From: Sporobolomyces roseus
Taxonomy: Eukaryota; Basidiomycota; Microbotryomycetes; Sporidiobolales; Sporidiobolaceae
NCBI GenBank assembly: GCA_016617785.1
Contig: JADILM010000004.1
Coordinates: 434,001-498,000 of the forward strand
Length of the DNA: 64,000 nt
Direction of reading: 5' to 3'
Part shown: one piece after another, positions 45,286-56,243 of the stretch
Numbering within the stretch: position 1 is the stretch's first letter
Layout: every line of letters begins with the position of its first letter
Program-made: the position numbers and the translations under genes
The notes under the pieces: model-generated
What the model was told of the DNA's origin: nothing
Databases searched by the model: none
What the model saw: only the letters and a program-made list of their open reading frames with translations

Positions 45286-46469
45286 ATGGATCCGAGAGGA
45301 GGCGCAACTTGGGGCCTTTTCACTCACCCTGGTCACACCGGTCAGGAAGCGTCGACTGCTTATCGTCGCCAACAAGCGTTTGCTTTGTTTGCGCTTCAAA
45401 CAGAGAATGCGTGTCGAGAATTATGGATGTCAATTGGCACAGATCGAATTCAGTTCCGCGAATCGGTTGAAACGTCGACCGCGCTAGACGCAAGATTCCT
45501 AACCTTCAAAAGCGCTGTCTGGGCGAAAGTAAAGGTAGGACTCAACAAAGACTGGTCTGAAGGCACGGACAAGTTCGGATGGCATGTTCTCTATGGCAAA
45601 TTAGAGGGATTAAGAGCAGAGATTTTATCGGGAACCTGCCGTACTCGCGACAGGTTCTGTCTTGAACTTTGCGTGCGTTGAATCCTCTCGAGCTCCTTGT
45701 GATCTTTTTTTCATTCCGCTCGTGATTTATAGCGCAAAGAGCTCAAAGACATCGGAAGGAACGAATGGCCCAAAGGGGCTGCCGCTCTGCTCGAAACGAT
45801 TAAACCATGGCAGCACGCTTTCGTGAGCTTTCTCTCTCTTATCAGTCAAACTAGGGACTATATCTTACGAACTGTTGCTAGGCACTCTGCTCCGCTGCTT
45901 GCAAATGGTTGGATCGAACCGTCCCTTCGAAATTGCTTTGGAGAAGCGACCAACAAGAACTTCCAACGATTATAGCCGCTTGCGAAGCGTTCAAGACAGT
46001 CAATTCGGTCCACCTCGTGCTTAGCCGTGGACTCATCGATGAGAGGCAATCACAGGCCTTAGAAGACTACATCAAAACCATGCCGCAAGCAGACAATCTT
46101 CAGCAGATCATCAACTTCTTACATGTCTGTCCATTTCACCTTAGTCCTTGTTCAGTACTGACCAATATCCTATTGCATCAGACTGATCCTGAAACGGTTT
46201 GTCAGCGATTGAACGTAACACTTCGAAAGAAGTATGGACAAAGGCTCCTATTGACTCATCCGCCCCCTCCTGTCCCCGGTCACGTACGTCCATCTGTACT
46301 CTTGCCATCGACTGCTCCTGTCCAAGCTAAGTCGACTCGTCATGATCCATCTCAGCTCGGAGGCCTTCCTGGCGTGCCCTCCCTCAATCGCCCTGTTCAA
46401 TCTATCGAGGAGAGCATCGGACGAGGATCGCTATCTCGTCGTCAGCGTCGTATCTACGGCTTCATCTAG
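45286..46469 (+). CDS. Member 3 of the unrecognised gene family, tandem copy 2
   Basis: Five exons from MDPRGGATWGLFTHPGHTGQ. Landmarks: NACRELWMSIG, LTFKSAVWAKV, KFGWHVLYGKLEGL, RDRFCLELC (end of exon 1), ETIKPWQHAF, CEAFKTVNSVHLVLS, LEDYIKTMPQADNL, TDPETVCQRLN, and a Pro-rich linker then RGSLSRRQRRIYGFI at the stop. A 43-base segment in the Pro-rich linker has GTACGT and an AG, but could also be read in part as coding, so the last junction is uncertain. The ATG at 45286 agrees with member 1 (both begin MDP). Confidence 0.8.
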
Positions 46470-46858
46470 CTCGTTCGGTTCTCCTTCCCTCTTGAATTGC
46501 CCACTTTGTCTATACCCGATTTTTCGAAACCTTCGACTTCCCCTCTCGTTCTGCAATTCGGCTTCTTCTCAGCTCTCGCTCTTCTCCTCATCTTTTGCGC
46601 GTAGTAGTAGCCAACTTCGAGTCGAGAGGACATGAGAGTTCTGTGCAACTACCTCGACTTTTCAAAAATTGCAGGAATCTGAAATTCGCCCACTTCGAAA
46701 GGCCTCGTGGTTTGTTCGTCGCCGAAGCTTCTCCCGTTCCCGGTACTTCGCGTCCGAGCGACGCCAGCACGCCGAGAACCGGGTTTAGGCAAGTTCGTCT
46801 TTCACAGCAGCATCGAGTTTTCTCTCTTGCTTTTGCAACCTGACCCACAGCACCTACG
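46470..46858. repeat. Duplicated spacer, copy 2
   Basis: Second copy of the spacer at 44877-45285, sharing CTTCCCTCTTGAA, TTGTCTATACCCG, GAGAGGACATGAGAGTT and TGTGCAACTACCTCGACTT in the same order. It probably carries the terminator of one family gene and the promoter of the next. Confidence 0.75.
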
Positions 46859-48076
46859 ATGAACCGACACAATCTCGCACCTATCGCTCCTCGAACGACT
46901 GCTCTCCCTGATCTGCCCAACTTCCCTGCCCTCCTCGCTCACAACCCTAAACCCGATACCGTATTCCAAAACTCTGCTCACCGACGTCAGACGGGACAGC
47001 TCAGACTTCGTACTGAAGGAGAGTGTCAAACTGAATGGCAAACAGTCGAGTACCAATTCGAGGGTTTACACGGAATCCGGCTTTTCGAGGATTTTCAAGT
47101 TCTATTTTGGCGTGATTTGAAGTCAAATGTGTTAATCAAGTGGGGACCAAAAGGTGAAGCTGTTGCCTGGCACTTGCTGTGGGAAAAGTTGAAGGGAAGG
47201 TTCGAAAGTTTCCCGACGAGAAATTTCGAAAATCGTGATAGCTTCCTTCTCGCATTCAAGGTTTGCCACTTTCGCTTACCTCCTGCCTGTCGATGAATTG
47301 CTCAAATTTGGACCTGTCTCGTAGCTGAACGTTGGACAAGGCCTATCAAACGCAGATACAGCCGAAATGTTGGCTAAAATCGTCGTGAAGTATATCGAGC
47401 CTTTGCAACCCCCCTTCGTAAGCTCACAGTGTCTCGCCAATTCTGAGCTCATCTGACTATCGTGGATCTATAGGCGAAGGTTTTCGCCGTCCTGAACCTA
47501 ATGGCGCTCGCTGTTGACGCCAAAGTCAGATTGTCGTATGCGTTGACTCAGCAAGACCGTGCACGGCTATGGTCCGAGTTCGAGCGCTTCAAGAACCTCA
47601 CTGCAGTGTACCTCGTTTGCGAATGGCATTACGGAGGAGACGGCCAGGAATTCGCTCTCAGAGAATGGGTCGATCACTTCATTGACAGTATTCCGCACAA
47701 TCTCAGCTATACCCAAGCTCTCGTATCCTTCAATGTAGCCTCTCCTCTCTTGACAGTGTCACCAATATCGCTCACACTCTCGCTTTCTCGCGCACAGATC
47801 ACGCCCGAGCGAGTCCGCCAGGAGGTCAATCATCTTCTCGAACCTCAGTACCGAATCAAACGAGATATCCCGCATGGAGACAATATCTCACAAAGCATCA
47901 CTCCTCTTCGTGATGTTGTAAGTGATACTTTCGAAAAGAGATTCGAATCGAGAACCGAGGCTAACTCATTCGTATAGTTTCGCAGCGTTTCCGGCGGGCC
48001 CGCTCCCTCTATCGAGCGAAATGTAGGATCAAGTCTCTTGTCGCATCGCCTTCGTCGAGTCTACGGCTTCATCTAG
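46859..48076 (+). CDS. Member 4 of the unrecognised gene family, tandem copy 3
   Basis: Five exons from MNRHNLAPIAPRTTALPDLP. Landmarks: GECQTEWQTVE, EDFQVLFWRDL, EAVAWHLLWEKLKGR, NRDSFLLAFK (end of exon 1), VKYIEPLQPPF (end of exon 2), FERFKNLTAVYLVCE, LREWVDHFIDSIPHNLSYTQ, ITPERVRQEVNHLLEP, and the tail SSLLSHRLRRVYGFI. Intron sites are GTTTGC, GTAAGC, a donor after ALVSF, and GTAAGT. Predicted soluble and helical, about 330 residues. No recognised family. Its 3' flank again contains CTATAGCCGATCTCTCG, resembling the start of the duplicated spacers. Confidence 0.8.
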
Positions 48077-48629
48077 TATCACCCTCGGACTTAACTTTCC
48101 TTTTTTCTATAGCCGATCTCTCGTTTTTTCGCTTTTCACTGCCTTGGATACCTCACAATGGACTCTGATTCTGTTACTCCACTGATTCGCTTTTTTCAGT
48201 ATGAATCAATAGAGCCACCGAGTAATTTGACGGCGAAAGACGCAACTACTCGAATCGGGTCATCTCGAACTCGATCGTTTCCGTCGCTTGTTATGTGCCC
48301 ACACCTTCGACATAGTCACACCTCCGTTCAGATACCTTATCTTCGTCACTGAGCATTCGCTTCCGATTAGTTGGGCAAATTGGGGTAGATTACTTATTCG
48401 TGATCCTGCTTGAGAATCATTTTGATTCGCAAATGATAGCGAGCTGCGCACCGACAGTCGTGGCGAGCGGCACCCGTACGAGAAGCGATGATAGCCCTCT
48501 CAGTCGATCCAGAAATCGGTAGGGTTGCGGAAACGTTGCGAAAAACGAGCAGAAAAGACGAACGAGGAACAAGCTAACAAAGCAAATTGTACAACAAACA
48601 AGCGATTACTTCCTCCATCCGACTTGCAC
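48077..48629. other. Convergent intergenic region
   Basis: Lies between member 4 of the unknown family and the RAD50 stop. A 64-codon ATG frame at 48158-48352 (MDSDSVTPLIRFFQYES) is present but has no homologue I recognise and no splice or context support. Confidence 0.4.
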
Positions 48630-51600
48630 CTAGTTCAACCGCTGTCTCTCAATCGTTGAGACTTGTCCTCCATCTCCCCTCGAAACTCGCCAGTACCTGT
48701 AGAAACGAACTCAAGTCAGTGAGGAGCGGACAAAACGGAATAGCAGAGACAGCCAGTGCTCACTTGTCGATGACGCCCGATCCTCCAAGTGTCTCAAGGA
48801 ACTCTTCATCGTGAGTGATAACGATCAATTGGAACTATCGGAGAAAATGAAATCAGCAATCGTCGAAGAAGTGGACAACTTCTCGAAAAGCTCACGTTAC
48901 TCTGTCCTTGACGTTCCTTGATCAGACTTTTGAGAGAAGGGCACAGATGAGTGAGAAGCGAACATGGATCTAGAGAGGAAAGGGACGCACTCGGATAGAG
49001 AACCGGCTAAAGCGATAATGTTGTCTTTGTCGAGATTCGTCGTAGGCTCATCGAGCGCCATGATACCACAGTTGACGCTGAACGATTCGGCGAGAGCGAG
49101 ACGAATGATGATCGAAGCGAGAACTTTCTGACCCGCAGAACAACGTCCTCTCATATCCATCTCAGTTTGATCCTTGAACATGACAACCTGTTTCCTCACG
49201 ATCAAGCGTCAGCATAGCAGCCACCGAGAATAAGCGAGAGAGAGGCATACACGGTAGTTGTAAGATCTCGCAGATCCGCTTGTTTTACCCTCTGCGTCTG
49301 ATTTAATCATGATCTTGTCGATATCTAGATGCGCAGGTTATGTCAGTGCGAGCACGATCAGCAGGAAGAGCGAGAAAGTGTGACGAACCCGTTCCTTGAT
49401 AAGTCTTTGTCCAGAGATCTCCGATAGTATCGTTGATTTCCTTCATCTTGAGGCCGTGGAAGCGCATGATGGCACTGAAGAGCAGCGAGGGGTTCAATAC
49501 AGTGAACGAGGACTAGGATACGAAAGATTGAGCTTACCCGTCAAGAGCTTTTTGTAGCTTTTCGAGATCTTGATTAGACATTTCAGCAGTCTGAGGAGCA
49601 AAGAGATTTGGGTCAGCGATACCCCTCAACATACGATGAGGCGGTGATAGAAGCTCACCTTCACATTGATGAGTTCACGACGATACTTCTCGTCGATATC
49701 CTTGTACTCTGAATTCAACTCTTCTTGCTTATCCTCATGATCCTTTTTCAAGGTTTCGATCTCTCCTCCGAGTTTCGCTTGCTGTATGAGCGTGGAAAGG
49801 ACATCAGCGCAGGATTGTATACTGGAGAGGGAAGAAGGCTTACTTCAGCTTGCAATTCTGATTGTCTCCTCCTTTGCTCGTTGTATTCGGTTTCGAACTT
49901 GCGGTAAGCTTTCCTGGCACTATCTTCGTCGAGTTGATCGATCTCGTTGTCGATAGCGGTGAGCGAAGCACGCTCTTTCCTCAAGCGAATGTTGTCTTGG
50001 AAGTTTCGCAAGACCGCTTTCGAATCGGCGAGAGTCTGATCGAATTGAGAGATTTGCGCTTGAAGACCAGCGATCCGTTGCTTCATTTCGGAGATAAGCG
50101 AATCGTGCTTCTGAAGTTCACGTTCGACTTTGGTGAGTTCAGCGTCTCCTCCTCGACTGATGTAGCTGCGAGAACCGAGCGAAGGAGAATCGAGTCAGTC
50201 GAAAGCGACGTGAAAGGGAAAGAGAGTAGTGGTTCGCACTTTTGGATCTCTCGTTTGTTCAAGTGGATCTGCTCGTCACTCTTGTTGTAACCCTGAAGTT
50301 CGCGACTGGCAGCAGATTCTTCAGCCATGAATTGAGTTCGAACTGCAGCGAGATCGTTCTCCTTCTGTCGAATAGGAGCGACGCCATCTGCAAGTCGTTT
50401 GTCGAGATCCTGTGCGCAGAGTAAATCGTGTCAGCGAAAGGAGTACAAGCACGAAACAAAGAGACGAACTTTGGCTTGTTTCTCGAGATTCGTAACCTCT
50501 TCTCTCGCGTCATTCTGTCTAGTCTCGAGCGCTTCCTTGTCCTTGAGCTCTTGACGTTTGCGACTGAGCTCCATCTCGCGAGAGTGAATCGAACTCGACA
50601 AGGATTGAACCGTCCTCGTTGCTGATTGTTGTTCCGAACGAATCTTGTCCATAGAGACTTTCGCAGCACGGCTTTATTCGCGAGAAGAGTTCAGCGGGAG
50701 TACTTAGAAGGGAAGAAAAGAAGAAAGTGAACTCACATCTTGTCAGCAATCTCGCTCAACTTCGCTTGAATCTCTTCAGAAGTAGCGGTTGAACCGGTAG
50801 CGGAGAGTTCAGATTCGAGCTTCTCGATGTCTCGTCCGATGTCGACAGTCTCGCGATGTAAGCGCATAACGTCGGAAGCAGTCTTCTTGAGCGATTGGAG
50901 GTCGCGTTGACGATCTTTGAGTTCGTTCAGAGTAGTCGAGGCCTGCAATCATAGATTCATCTGCGAACCTGATTCGACGAATAGTAGGAGAATCTCGCGA
51001 CTCACTTCTTCAGCTTTGAGTTTGGCGGGAGCGAGCTTGTCTTCTTGAACTTGAACAGCTTGTTCGGCAGCGGGAATCTCGTCTTTGATCAACTTGTTAC
51101 AGTTGACTTCGACAGGAATGAGTCGCTTGAGAGTGTGGAGTTGTTGGTCCCAAAGAGCGAGTTCATTCTTGAGATCGACGAGTTCCTGAGGTGCTTTTTC
51201 AATTCTTCGTTTGACCTGCGAATTCGGAAAGAGCGAGAGAGTCAGCTATGTCCCGTCCAGCAGCTGAGGATGAAGGTGCTCACGTATCGCTCGAGATCAG
51301 GTAATTCGGCATCGGAGAATCCACGATCGCAACCCATACAGACGTGAGAATCTTTCGCCTTTTTGAGAATGCTTTGATAGAACTGTTGTACCGCTCCTTG
51401 ACTCGTGATGCTACCTTGACGGAAAGAATGTTCCTCCTCAGCTTCGACGACAGCGGCTTCGATAGTCTTGCAATCGGTATCGGCATCGTTCAGACCTTGA
51501 GAGATTCTAGCTTTCGCACCTGTTGACGAGGGAATCATCAGCACGTCGGAACGATGAGCAAGAACAGCAGAGAGAGCGTACCGTCAGCACTCTGCCTGAG

Positions 51601-54491
51601 CTCCTTGACTTTCTTCTTCGCGAATCCTACTCCCGACTCGACGATCTGAAGCTCCCTCGTTGCATCTCGAGACGCACGCTCAGCGATAGAGAGATCGGCA
51701 TCGAGAGTACTGCAAAAAAGTAATGGTAATGTCAGCTCATCCCCGAGGAGAAAGCAGAGTGCCGATAGAAAGAGAGAAAGTGAGACTCACGCAATCAAGC
51801 CATTCACTTCACCTTCCATCGTCTCCCTCGACGGTTCTGCTTTCGCATACTTCTTGAAGTTTGCCCTACTCCTTTCAACCAAGCTCTGAACCGCTTCCTC
51901 TTTCCTAGCTTTCTCAGTCCTCCTCAGCTGCAACTTTGCTCTCGTACTCGCTTGAGCGTTCAATCCTGCCAACTCGGTGTGAAGAGCATCTCTAGTTTCG
52001 TCCATTTGCTTGAGCTCTTGTGATTTGCTGCGGAGTTGAGCAGGGTAATCGGCTTTGTTGAGGGCTTCTTCGGTAGACTTACGTCGCTCGACATCGTCGG
52101 CGAGAGCAGATTCAGCGAAAGTGATATCGGCGACTGTAGTTGTAGTCGAATCGAGTTGGCGACTGAGCGCAGTGATACGAGAAGAAGCTTGTCGCTGGAG
52201 ATGCCATCTCGACTCAGAGTCAGCACTCGCCTACGAGAAGTAGATAGGAGTGAACGAACGATTTGATCACCAATCGTCTTCTTAGCACGGTCATCAGCTG
52301 CTCGGGCACTCTTGAGGGCTTGAATCTCTTCTTGATACTTCGACTCGGTAGCTCTCGCCTCGCTCTGAACACGAGATACGCATGTTAACTCACTATGGAT
52401 GGTCTAAACGGAAAGGAGAGACCTCTGACTGACCTTGATCTTCTCAATTTTGGCTTGTTGCGCCGAAATCGACTCTTCCAATTTCTCTTCGAATTCGTTC
52501 ATATCAGCTTCCGACAGGAGTTCTCGGTTGAATCCAGGAATGTTGTGCTTCTCCGAAAGATCGCGAATGAGGACTTTGCGAGCATCGAGGAGATCAAGGT
52601 GACGCTGCGAGTGGTGAAGAGGTCAGCTCACATCGAGCGAAAGATCGAACAAAGGAGGCTTACCTGTTTCAAAGCTTGTAGACGTCCATGACTCGTTTGC
52701 GCTTGACTCCTCTTCCTCTCGTAAGCGGCCATCGAGTCTTGCTCGTCGGAAAGCTTCGTTTTGGTACCCTCTCGCTCAGCGCGAGCATCTTCGAGCGATT
52801 GACGGTGATTCTCGATCTTCGCAGCTAGCTCGGCGTCCGTATCTGCGGTATCGGTATCGTACAGTCAGAACGGCAGACTAGAGCAGAAGAGAGGTAAACT
52901 CCTTTACCTCTCAACTCTTTCACTCCAGCTTGCAGTTGTTCCAAGTTCTCCTCGTGCAATGTCCTCTTCTCCCTCAATGTGTCGACTTTACCGAGAATAT
53001 CTTGGTACTTGGTTGCTTGATTGAAGAAGACTTTGTTGTCCTTGACGAGTTTCTCGATTCGTTCTTCGAGTTCATCGTGAGTGGTTTGTTTCGTCGAGAC
53101 GAGAGATGAAACCTTCTTGACGTTCTCTCGGAGCTGCGCCGAGATTGAGAGGTCAGTCACTTGCCTAGGCTAGAGCGGATGACACGAGCGTACCTTGAAA
53201 GCACGATCACGATCAGTCTTGAGAGCCGCAAGTTTCTCCTTGTCCACCTTGATCTCGACAGTTTGATCCTTCCTCAACCTCTTAATCTCGTCCAGTACTT
53301 TGGTGTAGCTGTAGATCGACGCATTTCGAGTCAGTTTCAGGGATCATACGGTGAGTGAAATGGACGATTTGGGCTCACTCGCTCGCTTCGAAAATGTCGT
53401 CAAACTTCTTCTTGAGCGCAGCAGGTTCGGACAGAGGCCAGTTTGACTCTTCTTGATGACAGAAAATGACGTTCTGGAGGATAGCTTTCGAGACTCCCAG
53501 TTGCGAAGGGATTTCTTCGTCGAGAGCAGCACATTTCGTTGAAAGCGTTTGTCGTTTCTGCGAAGAGAAACAAGGGGAGAGACCAGAGCAGAGACGTCAG
53601 CGATAACTGTTCTGTGCGTGCTAAGTCGGAGTCGAGAGATCCTATGGAACGGTTCCATCGAGGAGAGGAGAGAGCAGTAAGGGAAAGATGAGGCGAGACG
53701 TACCTTCCTGTCCACATTCTCCTGATCTGCGTAACTGATTGTTCCTTCGAGAGTCTTCATACTGAGACCACTCGCAGTCTTCTTCTTCGTGACTTGCAAC
53801 CTTCTTTCGACAAGCATCTTTTCCCTTCGAGTGTTGTTAAACCTGAGTTTGACTTGCGCTTTCACTTCGGATGTTCCAGCGATCTATGATGAGCAGCAAA
53901 GGCGAGTGCAAGGATCAGGATCCGGGAGTGCAAGTAGAGTATGGTGGTGGGGAGAGAGGAAGAAGTGAAACGAACAGTAGGATCATGAACGAAAGCTCCT
54001 CCTTTCGATCCTGGAGGTAGATCTCCAGTCGTCGCATACTTCAGGCATTCGATGATGGTCTGAACAGTGGAAAGAGGGAAGAAGCAAGTGAGGATTGTCA
54101 GCGAGTGACTACCATGAAAGCGATAAATCGAGTTCGCGATAATTGCTTTCCATCACCTCCTGCTTTCCCCACCCAGCTTCTCTATGTTTCCGAGTCTGAT
54201 GATACCTCTTGGACTTCCTCACATCTCCGCCCTGTCGAGTTGAGAACCCCACCTTGGGCTCTCGTAAGAGAGAAGAGGAAACAGCAGAACTTACAGTCTT
54301 TCCACTTCCATTATGACCGACAATGACAGTCAAAGGACTGAAGAATTGCATGACCGAGATCTCATTCGAATCGAACGAACGACTAAGCCAATTGCAAGTC
54401 ATTCGAGGATGAGAGTCAGTTCCTCACAATCAAACAAGAGGGAGAGTTGGACGTACATTCCCCGGATAGCTAGCTTATCAAGTGAAGACAT
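48630..54491 (-). CDS. RAD50: DNA double-strand-break repair ATPase Rad50
   Basis: SMC-like ATPase of the Mre11-Rad50-Nbs1/Xrs2 complex that tethers and processes broken DNA ends. More than twenty exons. The start [19 protein letters not shown] leads to Walker A GHNGSGKT joined by splicing to [37 protein letters not shown] is a Rad50 hallmark. Long coiled coils flank the zinc hook VCMGCDRGF (CxxC at about 51329-51340). The C-terminal half ends with [20 protein letters not shown] (signature), [13 protein letters not shown] (Walker B), [14 protein letters not shown] and [20 protein letters not shown]. All required catalytic motifs are present, so the gene appears intact. Hook residues between the Cys are Met-Gly rather than the more usual Pro-X. 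Confidence 0.97.
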
Positions 54492-55213
54492 GATAGCGCG
54501 CTACTGCCTGTCAGGCGTCTTGTTATGAGTCGAGTCGAATGTTGAAATGAAAGTCAAAAGTTGAGGGAAAGAGAATTGGTTGTTGAAGGGCGAGAGTGCT
54601 CGTATGGAATCTGTAGGAAGACTGGAAAGGTTGAGGAGTGTTTCTTGGGCGCGAGAGGTACCGAAAGAGTGAACGGTTAAAAGTTGACCTCTCTATTCGC
54701 AAACTTTCGAGATTTCGATTTCGCAAGCATTGCAGTTATTTCGAGCGCTCGACTTACGATTAGAGACGTGAGATGTAGAAGACAGATAGTGTCGTATCGC
54801 GTACTCTGTAATCAAAGTGACAGACGACGAAGCGTGCGAGAACGTTTGTTCAGAGCGGCGCATCAAGATGGAGGCTTCGTATCGCAGCGAGAGCTTCCCT
54901 CGCGCATACTTTACGCCTGGGGGACGTCAAGAGTACGCCCGCACGAATATACAGACGCGTACCGGCTCAAAGTAACCGATTTCTGTCATCCTACTTTCCG
55001 AAATCTCTTCTTCCCTTCCTTCCCTCCCTTCGTCAAGTCCAGATCGAGAAGCACAGATGCACATACTGAGATATTACAATACACGTCTCAAACATCAACA
55101 CTCCTCCTCAATGAAACACATAGCGAGTCCTGTTATAAACTCGCTGATCGCTTCTCCCCTCGTTTAGTAAAGGTTCTCCTTTGTTGGCCGTAAGTCTGAT
55201 CGGACGGGCTCTG
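54492..55213. other. RAD50 promoter region
   Basis: It lies upstream of the RAD50 ATG and downstream of the V-ATPase subunit e stop. An ACGCGT site (about 54955) is present, as in MluI-box cell-cycle promoters, but a single site proves nothing. No gene recognised. Confidence 0.35.
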
Positions 55214-55602
55214 TTAAATCGGAAAGGTCAGCTTCACTTGTGAGTGCGAAGAGAGAGAGAGGTGACTGGGAAGAGGTGGGTTCGCGTACTGATGAGAGGA
55301 TGAAGTTGAGCGAGATAAGTGATCGCCCACCTGGTCAACGAGGGTTCCAGTCAGCATCTGTTCGTTCGAATACGGTGATGAGGTACTCACATGAGCCAAC
55401 AACAAGCTACAGCGAGCATGATGCTAGTTCGGATGACGCTGTTGTCAAGAGGGAAGGAAGGAGAGTCAGCTAGCTAACTCTAGATTCCCCAATACGAGAG
55501 CAAAACTCACACTTGATTCTCTCCCTTTGGTACAGAGACGTATCCTCCCGCTGCAACCCCCACCGCGACTGCTAGGAGAATGAAGATGATGATTCCTCCC
55601 AT
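55214..55602 (-). CDS. VMA9: V-type ATPase subunit e (Vma9-like)
   Basis: Small two-span proteolipid-like subunit of the membrane sector (Vo) of the vacuolar proton pump. Three exons: MGGIIIFILLAVAVGVAAGG with SVPKGENQV, then VIRTSIMLAVACCWLM, then WAITYLAQLHPLI. The segments PKGENQ, CCWLMWAITYLAQLHPLI and the total of two spans match Vma9/subunit e along nearly its full length. The last 25 or so residues (STRTHLFPVTSLSS and onward) are not conserved; a GTACGC donor and CACAAG acceptor within them could remove most of that stretch. The gene is divergent from the DUF6533-like gene at 56244. Confidence 0.9.
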
Positions 55603-56243
55603 TTCTCTCGGATTGATTTGGACTTGTGCTGAGGTAGTAGTAGTTTCAGGTTGGCCCGTGAGGTATCGTGAGGTGCTTGGAAGTAGTTTAGTGGAGTCGA
55701 CGGGCTGTGGTGAAAGGGGAACCTCTCTTCACTCGATCTTCTCCCTCTGCCACGAACCTCGATCTGTACCGAAGCTTGCTTCGACGTTTGAGATCGCTCA
55801 TGAGTATCCTAAGAATTCCCATAAGCCGACTACTCGCTTCCCGACGCCCCTCGCATCTTCCCTCAACCTCTCACAAATCTCGGCTGTAACTTCTCGATCT
55901 CAGACAGCGAGGTGATAGCATGTCCATCCAGATCCAAGGCAAACGAGCAAGACATCGAGGTGATAGCATGTCCATCCAGATCCAAGGCAAACGAGCAAGA
56001 CATCGAAGTCGAAAGGCTTGAAGGAGGGAACTCTCTCGAAACCTCCTCTGACCGGATTTGGGTTAATCCTTCGAACAAATACTCCCGTTCCTTCGACTCT
56101 AGATGATCCAGAACTTCCGAATCTTCTCGCTATCTCGCTCTCACTCTAATGATCGACGAAACATCAAGTCGATCTACTCATCTCACTGCCGCTGTTCATT
56201 CGATTGAGGTCTATCGCTTCGTTTCCTTCTTCAACGCCTTCGA
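55603..56243. promoter_or_regulatory. Divergent region with tandem repeat and overlapping upstream ORF
   Basis: Separates VMA9 from the first DUF6533-like gene. It contains a 48-base tandem duplication (separate entry) and an ATG at 56149 whose frame runs past and overlaps the main ATG at 56244, a possible inhibitory upstream ORF. No gene confidently assigned. Confidence 0.35.
55908..56006. repeat. 48-bp perfect tandem repeat, about two copies
   Basis: The unit CGAGGTGATAGCATGTCCAT and the following bases through AGCAAGACAT occur twice in direct succession (55908-55955 and 55956-56003) with no mismatch that I can see. The similarity ends a few bases into a would-be third copy. The 48-base period keeps frame on both strands. 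Such exact identity suggests a recent slippage or duplication. Confidence 0.9.

Noticed and set aside
43804..48076. Idea that the tandem family is a transposon-derived or viral gene set
   Set aside because: Each copy has several spliceosomal introns at conserved places and no polymerase, integrase or capsid-like motif.
48158..48352. 64-codon ATG frame between member 4 of the unknown family and RAD50
   Set aside because: No splice context, no recognisable family and low protein-like character; it sits in a convergent 3' region.
52036..53358. Several plus-strand frames opposite RAD50
   Set aside because: They overlap well-supported RAD50 coiled-coil exons on the other strand and have no independent support.
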